DNA from: Owenia fusiformis
Taxonomy: Eukaryota; Annelida; Polychaeta; Sabellida; Oweniidae
Length of the DNA stretch: 60,000 bases
Direction of reading: 5' to 3'
Assembly: GCA_903813345.2 (NCBI GenBank)
Contig: CAIIXF020000008.1
Coordinates: 21,562,822 to 21,622,821, forward strand
Below are positions 1 to 12,100 of the stretch, one piece after another; positions within the stretch are counted from its first letter, which is position 1, and every line of letters starts with the position of its first letter. A program made the translations under genes and the position numbers. The notes under the pieces are model-generated. The model searched no databases. It worked only from the letters and a program-made list of their open reading frames with translations, and had not been told where the DNA came from.

Positions 1-195
1 GAATTTCAACCAAAATGCATATGCCTTAAAATTAAAACCCAAAACAAGAGATTTAACTTAATGAAGACCATGAGTCTAGGGTCAGCTTCAATTTATTACA
101 ATTTTCAAGATCTAGAATATAAGACTTAAGAAGTCTGGTAATAGAAAGATTTTGGCACATATGTTGACAAACTTTAGATTATCCCATGTACATAC

Positions 196-3100
196 CTGAG
201 TTGTAGACCTTTTGTAGGTTACGACTGTCTTGGATATAGGAATTGAGGAATGGCTGATTCCTGAAGAAAAAAAACAAATGATTCAGAACTACAAAATTTT
301 CAATCAAAAATACATGTATCGAATATTTTGAACTACAGGGAACCTACCATACATCTTACGAAAAAATATTTTGAAAAAGTATCATTTTTAGATTTCACAG
401 ACAGTTAAAACTACACAACAATTTTGATATATTGAACAATAACTCACCCTTGAATTGAGGGGTTATTTGCACATGATATGGAGAAGAGAGCATTCTCATG
501 ATAGGCCTCCAAAAGTCCCTGTCTACTCTCAGAATCATAAATATCATAGTACCTGAAAACAAGACATACAATATAAGACACTCAAAATTTGCTATTAAGT
601 TATCAGAAGAGGAAATTATAAAATATCTTTCTTCTACAGAGGTCAAATGACAAGGATGTCAACTTGTTTTTTGTCCACATGTCAACATTTGGATGCTTCC
701 CTTTGTTCCCTTGTAAATACTATTTGATAGCAATACAACAGATAAACAGTAGATCCACTTACTGCTTTATGAACTTAGTGACAACATCCTGAGCCTGTGA
801 GTTGAAGAAATAACTCTCTTTCCTAGGTGGCAGTCTTGTAGGAGTCTCCAGGTCAAACGTTATAGGAGCTGCAAGAGGTTCCCCATCCTGAAGTGGAATA
901 AGTGCAAAATAGTGCAGAAAATACAATTTCCAAAACTATATTCTTCAGATTAATATTCATTCATTAGGCTTATTATCACCAGATTAAGCCATGTAAACTT
1001 TCCCAATTATGACTGATTGGACATGTTGGTTGAGACTTCCATAACAGCCCAAGTAGTAAACATCAAATGTCATCTACCAAAGATATCTAGGGGTATGAGA
1101 ATGTCCCAGAGAGTTTCTTCAATAGACTTGTCAATGTGGGCACTGGTATTTTCCTAGGGCTACAGAAACCCAAGGGATTTTCAGTCAGTGCCGTTAAAAT
1201 AGACAATGCCTTTGTTACATCTCACAAATGACATATGTATTAATAGTACAGTAAAACCTGTGTATATTGAACATATTTAGAGACACAAAAAAGATTCACA
1301 GTGTATATGTTAATGCAGAGGTCATTGGAGTTTGTTTGAGAAATGGTGTTCGCTAGGGGACAGGTTATGACTAGAAAGAGGCAAGGTAAATCTTACTTTA
1401 CAGTACTTTACTATTTGGCACACTTATGATCATCCATTAAGGATCTGAGAAGATCATAAAACAATGAAACGAAATGAAAAACATATTTACTTACGAGTTT
1501 TATGACTTTGGGGAATCTCTTCCTGATGGCGCTGAAAATATTTCAACAAGATTGCCAAGGTGGCATTAAGGCAAACAATTCACATGTATTTAGTGTTCGT
1601 GATATTTCTTTGATGATATTGTCAAGGAAGAGTTCAATATAGTTGAGATTAATATATCTGACTTTTGATGCAACATGTTATAAGTTACAAACTAGCCATG
1701 ATGTGAAAATCAATATGAAGACACCTTATTTTGTTAGAATGAAATGCACTCATTTTGAATATCCCAAGAAAAAACTATCCATTTACCATGTCCTCTTTAT
1801 GATATTTACAAATTTAGAGACCCCAAGAGACAAACCGCATGACTAACTAGGAGGAAATTTTAAAGTTTACAATCCTCAATTTTAACCAGATTTACTGAAT
1901 GTTAATTATTCACTTCAAAAAATTCTACCAGCTTTTCTTCAGATCAGATCAGATTTGCAAGAATTTGTCTGGTATAGTTTACAGCATGAATATCAAAATC
2001 ATGTAGCACCCTACAACCGAAGAATTAGCCTCTGAATAGGGCAGATATAACAGTTGTGATGCCAATGAGATCTTAATGACTCCAAATGTAGCAATTTGAC
2101 TGACATCTTTTCTCAGGTGAATGAATATAAAATAAATGCCATTTACTTATGCAGGCATATGTGTCTGCATATTTTTATTTAAGGAAGCGAAATCAGATTA
2201 TTTTCAAGGGTAGTTATGTGGCAAATTTACTTTGATATCTCATATTTCAGATTCTGTGATTATGTATATTTGAAGGTTCCATGGGAAATAATCAATTCCA
2301 GGCAAATATTTTACTTAGTAAGTTGGGCTGTCTATGCTTTGCTTTAATCAACAACTGCTTTATAAATATATAAATATATAATGGGCCGAGGGGCATAATT
2401 CATATTCCATATATAAAACTGATTATTAATATCGATTATGGGAACTGTTTGCACAAGGGACAGTGTACTAGTCTTGCATCAAAACCCTGAGTAACACTCA
2501 CTCTCTTCCCCATTACCTATGGTATTTGAGGATCAACCTGTATAGAGAGAGGAGAATAAAAATTAAAAGCTTGATGCAAGATAAACAAACTGGACTGGGA
2601 TAATAGAAAAGTAAGTCTAGTGGGCATGTGATTGGAGCTGGAAGAGGACAGAAGATATCGAACCTGCTGGTATGTTTTAGAGGTGCTGGGTGGGGCCTGT
2701 CTTAGGTTGCTACCCTGGGGGCAGTCTTACCCGTCATTGGCTCCCACCCATGTCATCTTCTTAGAAGACTATCTCAAGTCCAGCTGCAGCAGGTCAGCAA
2801 ACATGTTGTGTATCATACTGAGAAATGTCACACATCATTGATGCGTTGTCAATTAATACAACATATACATGGTATAATACAGCATGAAATATTCTTCTGA
2901 GACAGGAGGGCATAACTGGATACTGGAAAATGCTTTATGATATAAAGGGAATGAGATTTCACAGTTCATACAGATTAGCAAAGATCATAGACAGTGACCC
3001 AACAGAAAGGTTAGCAATAAGCCATTTACTAACATTGGTTTTACAGCTAATCTCTGGGTTTAGCTTTATAATGATGTCATTTCTCCAATAAAGTTTGACT

Positions 3101-6100
3101 TTAAGGATCTCAAATATCTTACTTTATAATGCAGATCAACGGGTTCAATTCATTAGAAGTTTTATTGTGTTCAATATTACAAGTTTAAGTATAAGTCTCA
3201 ATTAATCTTGAAGTTCATATGTGTTATCTCCATTTTTTCATTAGGGGCCAAAATGAATTAATGTCAACACCCCACCCCTTAATAAAACCAAGGCTAATGT
3301 GAGCATTACAAAAACATTGAATGCATTTAATCCCATTTCAATAAACATGTATTTCACATTGATTTTCACACCGTTGGCAACCATGTTAAAAAGTCTTGTG
3401 AATATCTTAAAAGAATTCAATAGTTTTTCCATTAATTCAATGAAATGTTTCATCTTGTACTCATCCAAAGATTGCAATTTGTTGGTTGATAACTCCCTCT
3501 GGTGATAGAACATGGTAGCAGATAGCGCCACCTGGTAGAAGGAATGGTCACTCCATCTCCATTTGGTGACATTTGAAATCCACTAACATCCTGATACAAT
3601 ATGTGCAATAATCAAGCATTTACAATTTTGCTGCACAAAGTCCAGCTCAATATTCACCACACCAAATGTGGTTCAATATTTGCAATGCTCAATGAGTGCC
3701 CACCATGCGTTCCACACTGAGTCTGACAATGTGTTTCCACTTGGTATATCCCCATCAATGAATATGATACCAATTGTCTCAGCCAAACATCCTAGAAGTA
3801 TGTCGCACAAACTTTGTCCCAGCTGTGTGGTTGGTAGAAAGGTTTGTACTATACCTGATATACTGGGGTTGGTCCTGATACCTGTCACATAGTGGGTTAC
3901 CATCTAATTGCAACTCCTCTAACATCAAACCTTTGATCTTGTCCAGTTCATAGTCACTCTTCAACTACAATGATGCATGTATAGAGGTTTTAAATATTGG
4001 AAATATCCAGAGGGAAATATCATACATGAAATGTATACCACCACTAGATATAGTATTTTTGACAACAGGCAATACAAGGCATTAACATGCAAAATGTCAC
4101 CCCTTCCATTTGTTATTAATGCTGAACGCTGACCATCAGAAGCCAAATACTGTCATAAAAATTGGAGACCTTACAATATATCAGCACTTGTGGTGATAAA
4201 GAAACAACAGACAAAATTAAGTTTAACATGGAAACAGTTACTTTCTGTAGAACAACAGGAGATTTCAGAAAAAACAAGCAGAAAATATTGCCTGTTGCTA
4301 ATGAAATTCCTGAGCTGATTTTCCCGAAGGACTGCATTTATATTCCTGTTATCTTTTTGAATATGAGATAAATAAGCGGTTATATATTTATATATGATGT
4401 ACATGCTCATTCTGGTCCCTTAAAAGACATACATTTTCTCAACCATTGACAAGGTACAATATACTTACAGAGTTATTTGAGAGATTCAATGATTTCAGGC
4501 CAGGGGCGGCATCCTTCAGGGGTCCAAGCTCACCCAATGACATCAGTCGATTGTCAGAGAGATTCAGTGATAAAGTCTCAGGGATATTTTCCTTCACTAT
4601 TTTTAAGAAGTTTTCCATTGGGTTGGGTCTATTCAGTACCACCCTAATATTCTCATTATTAAGATCTGAAAATAAAGATCATTTATAGTAAAACACTGCA
4701 CAAATTCTTTCACAAGCTTCTGTTTATCATGGTGGTTTACAATGAATTTACCACACAATAATTCTACATAGTCGCATGACTTGGTTTGGGGGTTTCTTTA
4801 AATTTAACAATACTTCAGTCTTTTGGCATGGTCCAAACAATCTTTAACAGATCTTATTGCTCTAAATTATGGAATATATAATTCTAGTAATATATTTCTA
4901 GTACAGTGTAGATTTTAGCGGTTACCGCTGTTCTTACTCCCACAATGGATAGCTCCCACACAATCTTGAAAACTGTGGTTCATAAAATTTTAGAAATCTC
5001 AAAATTAGCCTCCATTATTTGATCATACTTTTAATAAATACTCTCATTAATGTATTGCTTAAAGAAAAGCGGATGAGCGATGGAATCACCAATTCTAACC
5101 AAGCACCAAAACTTTCTGTAAAAATTAACTCACCTGTGTCATTGAAGAAATCGCTCATGTCCAAAGTCTGTGTGGCTGGGTCATATCTTTTACTCATACT
5201 TATCTAAAAAAAACTCTGGTGATAATTCACAATACATAATGACTTAAGGAATGTCAAGCAAAGTAAGGCTACCCACTGGGAGAACATTGTGTAATTGTGT
5301 CTGTGAACACACAAAATACATAGCCACTAGCCAGTGTACAATTATCATTATATAATTGATCTTATGTAAATACTTTAAACATGTATTCTGTCAAGTTATT
5401 ATTTTTGTGTAATCATGAAAATTCATATTTTTACTTTAGGCATACCTTCATTTTTTCTATTTGTTCCTCAGACATTGGCTTAGAGTATGATTTATTCTCT
5501 TCTGGGCCCTTGGGCATAAACTTTGTAAGAATTATCATCTGAAACAAGCAAAATGTCACTTTATGTCAAGCATAAAGCATATCAAACATTAAAATACAAA
5601 GTTCATTAACATGGCTGCTAATTTAAACGTAAAATTTATTTAGGATATATTTGCTATACGGTAAAACCTGTCCGATGGAACACTTTCCTTTATGGAACAC
5701 CTGTCTTTATGGACAAGTTTTCAAAAGAACCAAATATTTTTCCATTAACTTAGACGACCCTCTCTGTATGGAATACCTGTTAACTCGGTACAAGGAACAT
5801 TGTTTTAGGGCAAATTTTCAAATTGCACCTGTTCACATGAAACATTAAAATTGGTTACACTGTACATTCCATTGTATTTCAAAGGTGTGAATGGATAAAG
5901 CCAAAATCTGATTCTAAGGAGCTTGGATTAATATGAATGAGATTAGGATAAGCAAATTGGTAACTAGATGGAACATCCCACCCACTGTTAATTACCTCGA
6001 TATTATAATCGATTGACACAATTGTTTTTTGGAGATAATAGAAATGTATTTGTGTCATGTTGAGCCAGTTTGTATTTGTTATGTGAACAAACATTAATTT

Positions 6101-9100
6101 TCAATATTATGAAGACATTATCACAAACTCACTTTAAAGCCATTAGGCAATGTGATTCTCCTGGTAACATCTCTGACAGCATTAGCCTCTGTCCTTCCCT
6201 GGACATAGAACACTACCATCTCACCTTCATAATGGTACTGAAATAATGTTAAACACATTAATTGGAATTCTTTTTTATCTAAATAAAATGGTACTGGTTC
6301 AATGCAGAAATATGCGAGGTGAACTATTCGACTTTAGCTGCCATCATTTGAATGCTGTGAAATTCACCTTCACTACAATACCAGTACTGTGTGTGATCTC
6401 ACCAGTTTTTTCCCCAAAATTATGAGCTTTGGTAATTTTAACTTTCTAACAGGGTGCAATAATATTTTTAACAGGGTTGCTACAGGTATGGTAGAATACT
6501 CACATTAATTGGAACAAAAGGTACTGCAGAAAGTTTCGTAATTTCCCTGAGGATAAAGCTTTTCTCTCCTTTCTTGCCATGTGGAATCTGAAACACATAT
6601 ATGACTCATGTCATCATTTTCAAAAATAACCCTTAAATTGGATGGAATACAAAGAGATAATGGTGAGCATGTATGTAATGATAGTTCAAAAACAGAATTG
6701 TAAAGACAATTAGATATTGGATGTGCCAAATGCAATTGGTCACATAAAGCAAGTCAATAATTAATGACAATATGGATATTTACCAAGACTTTGAACCATT
6801 GTTCTGAGGGTTGGATATAGTCATTTTTTCTGTTGTCGTAGTTTTTACTGTTACCACGGGAATTGCCTCTACCTCGTCCCCTGTTACCACCTCCTAAACA
6901 TAAACATAAAGTTTAAAATGCAACTATAGTTTACTTGATTTACTACATAGTCAAAGAATTCTAAAATAAATAAATTACTTTTTGACTCGCATCATCGAAG
7001 TTACATAGTTTGATCAGTTAGAAAAATTCCCCACACACCAACTACAACCAGCCAGTAGAAGTCTCCACACACATACTTAAACCAGCCATTAGAAGTCCCC
7101 ACACACATACTACAACCAGCCAGTAGAAGTCCCCACACACATACTACAACCAGCCAGTAGAAGTCCCCACACACATACTACAATCAGCCAGTAGAAGTTA
7201 AGTCCCCACACACCAACTACAACCAGCCAGTAGAAGTCCCCAGACACTAACTACAACCAGCCAGTAGAAGTCCCCACACACATACTACAACCAGCCACTA
7301 GAAGTCCCCACACACATACTACAACCAGCCAGTAGAAGTCCCCACACACATACTACAACCAGCCAGTAAAAGTCCCCACACACATACTACAATCAGCCAG
7401 TAGAAGTTAAGTCCCCACACACCAACTACAACCAGCCAGTAGAAGTCCCCAGACACTAACTACAACCAGCCAGTAGAAGTCCCCACACACATACTACAAC
7501 CAGCCACTAGAAGTCCCCACACACATACTACAACCAGCCAGTAGAAGTCCCCACACACATACTACAACCAGCCAGTAAAAGTCCCCACACACATACTACA
7601 ATCAGCCAGTAGAAGTTAAGTCCCCACACACCAACTACAACCAGCCAGTAGAAGTCCCCAGACACTAACTACAACCAGCCAGTAGAAGTCCCCACACACA
7701 TACTACAACCAGCCAGTAGAAGTCCCCCACACACATACTACAACCAGCCAGTAGAAGTCCCCAAACACAAACTACAACCAGCCAGTAGAAGTCCCCACAC
7801 ACATACTACAATCAGCCAGTAGAAGTCCCCACACACATACTACAACCAGCCAGTAGAAGTCCCCACACACAATCTACAACCAGCCAGTAGAAGTCCCCAG
7901 ACACTAACTACAACCAGCCAGTAGAAGTCCCCACACACAGACTACAAACAAATATCTTACCACCGTGCTTACCTCTTTGTACAGGTAAACCAAGTCTGCT
8001 CATCACCCCAGCTGACCCCCCAGCCTCATTGTCCATGTAGGCCTTGCCCCCTCCAGGTCTGTCACCCCGCCGTGTAGGAGGTCTGTTGCCATAGGGATTA
8101 CTGTAAACATTGGATTACATACGCTTTATTTGTGAAGTTGAGCAATAATATTACATGGAATAATTTATACAGAGCATGATTTAAGTTTTTTCTAAACATC
8201 ATTTCTATTATACCATTTATCAACTCATAACCTTGTTAGTCTCAATGACACATGGGTCACTTATCTCATAATTAAAGCATTTTCAAGTCTATGTACAAAC
8301 AAAATAACAGTGGCAAGTTCTTGATACAAATACCATACAATCAGGTAAATAGACTATAAATCACTTTAAGACATTCTCCTGGCTATTTAGACAGAATGGT
8401 CAATGTAAGAACCACACAGAGAGGACATCCTATATTTTATATATGGACCATTTGAACTTACTATTTTCTGTTGTTCCTAGATCCTGAAGCTCCAGAGTCT
8501 CCCATATCAACATCTCCCTCATCATCTTCATCAGCTATACGTGAGCGTGGGTTCGGACCTGTAGAAATACATCCAAAATCATGATTGTTTATATCTATGT
8601 TTGTATGTACTGGGCATGCAGTTCAAAATTACAGATTGGATTAATTCAAAAATTGAAATGACCGTAATATAGATTCATTTAAATAAGTTCTTTTTTTTTA
8701 TTTATAAATTTATTTCAATGGCTGTGCCATACTGGCATTACTAGCCATGTCTTTATATATATTGAAATGACATATGATATAAATGATATAAATAGATTTA
8801 AATAAGTCAATTAAATAGGCAGACAATTTGTGTTTGTGTCAGACTGAATAGGGAACAAATAGTCTGTTTCAGGTTATAACATGATTGAAGTAAGAATGAG
8901 AGTTACTTGTTATTCTATGGATTAGAAATACTGTTTACAGCTATTATTTACTTACCTCCACCACCTCTTCCTCTATATCCACCTCTGCCTTTGTTGCCTC
9001 TGTAGTTATTGTTTCCTCCCCCTCGACCTCTGCCTCGTCTCTGTGGACCACCTCTGCTATATTGCTTCCCATTATCATCATCTAAAAACAAGCAACAAAT

Positions 9101-12100
9101 TGAAAAATGTGTGGAGATCATACCATCAAGTAGACTGGGATGCCCTAGTTCAGATTAGTGATCTGCGGTATTGCTGGAAGTACCGTTACGGTGGCATTCT
9201 GGCCTAATGTCGGCACTGAAATTCAAATACCGGATACCGGAATATCTAAAGAATCAATTCAACTTACCATAAATCGCAAGACTAAGTGCTTAAAAGCATC
9301 GATAAAAGGTGAAGAAAAGTAATCTTTTCACATCGGAAATATTTACTTTTTTTTGTCTCCTTTTTGAAGAGTTAGGGGCGCCACCTGGCGAGCGGAAGAA
9401 CTTGTCAAAAAATGAAAATATTTTTCATATTTTTCAGTTTGAGGAATGACTACGTTAAATAGCTGGCTGTAGATGTCTTGATTCAATGCAGGAATTATCG
9501 ATAATCAGGTAAGACATTGATAAATCAGGACTTTAAACTGCGTTTGTATGAAAGGGACCAAATTCACCACCAATAACTTTGGCAAAATCTAAACTCAGTC
9601 ACAGAAACGTACGAATTCGTGAACATAGACCCAAAATTGCAGTATTCGGTAACGGTAAGGTATTGAATTGCGGTAATACCGGCATCAGTTTACACTACCA
9701 TTTGGAACACTAGTTCAGATGAGTTCGATTATTGGAGTTTTGACAGAGTGGACTAAGCCAGCTAAGGGGTTTATGGAAAAGACCGACCCCACCGACCACC
9801 GACCGGTCGGTGGTTTCCACTGGTAGCCTCAAAACAGGGTTTGAAGAAAATGTGTAAAAGACCGACCATATCATGTAAAAGACCGAACATATTTGTAGCC
9901 TTAGAATATTAATAATTTGATTTTGAATGTCAATCGTTGGACTAGACAACGTTTTTTACCGATTTTGTACCTTGCAACGAATGGCAAGCAAACAAATTGG
10001 TCATGACCGTCTCCTCTCGATTAATTGTCCTGCATTAGGTCCTAACCTATCATTAACCAACCTATCGTTTCTACGGGAATCTATCCTAATTTTTTACTGA
10101 AATTTAACAATTTCGAAACAAAAATGATTTGTTATCGTCATAGCCTACTGAATACTGAACACGATATAATGTTACATGCGTTCTCTTATCGGGATTAAAA
10201 ATGACTTACCATTTCAGTACACCATTAGAAAGCTTTTTTTGTCATATCAAATGTAGTTTTTACCAGTTGAGGTTTAACAACTGAGAAATCAAACATAACG
10301 TTACGATGTCAACATCGACGATGTTTGTGTGTTTTTGTTATTGCGTTCCATATGAATGAAGAATGAACTTAATGCAATGTTACATGCTTTTTTTCCAAAG
10401 TGACTAACCAGGATAAAATTGGTCTTCTAACAACTGAAACATCACTTAAAAAAAGACATTACACACCACGACGATGTAACGTTTTCATCGTGATTTGAAA
10501 TGATAATTATACGTTTTTAAATCACGACCTAGTAAAGGTACTATAGTCATTGGATTCCCAGTTTTAGTTTTACTTCTAATTTTGCATTTTTCATCTTTAT
10601 GTAAAAGACCGTCAGCCAACCACTGACCACATGTACCCAACTGTGGAGAGTGACTGGTCGGTGGTCGGTGTTTTACGTAAACCCCCAGCTAAGGGCAACA
10701 GTCCATCCGACTCTCAACTTGTATGACTCATTGCTGTACCAATTATCTATCAAATGATGTACTTCATTGTTGTTCTGAGATGACAAGGAATTTTTTATTT
10801 GATTTTTCAGTTGGTGTATATCAACAGCTTGGAGTCCTTCCCTGTGCTTAAGGTACAGCTGGAAAGTAACATTTTGGTAAAAAATTGCTATACCAGCACA
10901 TGTTATTTTCTGGTACAAAATAAAGTATGAAGACATGTGTCAATTGCCTTGCTTTTTTCAGGAAAGTATCATTACATTGTCTTCTCTAAGAGTATCTAGT
11001 AGGGGTTCAATGGGAACTCCAGGAAATTCTGATATTTCACACTTTCTATTTTTCAATTTTTCTTTCAAAGTTTCCAGACAACACAGAAGCTACCATTGAC
11101 CTGTTTCCAGGTTTACTAAAAGTAGACAGTGTAATGATACTTTCCAGAAAAAAGCAAGGAAATACACACATGCCTTCATACTTAATTTTGTACCAGAAAA
11201 TAACATGTGCATGTATAGCAATTTTTTACCAAAATGTTACTTTCCAGTTGAACCTTACAAGGAGACCCTATCTGTTGCAAGACTAACGCCTGGCGTAACC
11301 GTCACCATGTTATTCAGTGTTTTTTAAGTAGCGCAAGGATCCTGCCATGACCGTGGTAATGTTATCGTGAGAGCCTGGTATAACCGCGACAATGCTGTAT
11401 TATATTGCAATGCCTGCCATGACCGTGACAATGTAATATAGTTCTGCAAGGCTTGGTATGACCGTAACAATGTAATGTAGTACTGCAAAGCCTGGCATGA
11501 CCGTGACAATGTAATATAGTCTTGCAAGTTCAGGTATGAGAGTGGTAATGTAGAAATTTACAATTAGGACTGCTATAACCGTGACAATGTGTATTGCAAA
11601 GCCTGGTATGACCGTGACAATGTAACATAGTATTGCAAGGCCAGGTATGAGGGTGGTAATGTAGAGATTTAGGCTTAGTTCTACTATGACCGTTATAATG
11701 TATTGCAATGACTAGTAAATATGTATGACATTAATGCCAGGAATATCCTTAACAATTTTAAGTGATCTTCATTACAATTAAACAGTTTAATACTATGATC
11801 ATGGTGTTTAACTATCTTAATCATGTCAAAATCAAAATTACTACTATACATTAATATTCACGTTCGCTTATAAACCACAATAAAGGCTACGGTCGCGCCA
11901 GGCTTCCACGATAACACTTCCAGGGTCATGACAGGCCTTGTAATAGAATACAGCATTGTCACGGTTATACTTATCCTGTTCCCGGACTATGGTCCTGTAC
12001 GGAGCCCATACATTTGCCTGTACGATTACAACTTGGGTGAATTATCTACGCCCCTTCCACTTAAGAAACCTACCTCAGTGCATTCTAGAACTCAAAATGT

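Noticed and set aside
3241-3531. 96-codon minus-strand frame with a hydrophobic tail
   Set aside because: Lies inside an NXF1 intron, has no recognisable domain, no splice context, and an overlapping frame of similar length on plus; probably chance.
7025-7945. CRISPR-like array
   Set aside because: Regular repeats but no unique spacers; a head-to-tail minisatellite in a eukaryotic intron.
11324-11708. Repetitive 67- and 102-codon frames ([15 protein letters not shown] type)
   Set aside because: Direct translation of the TGACCGTGACAATG minisatellite in two frames.
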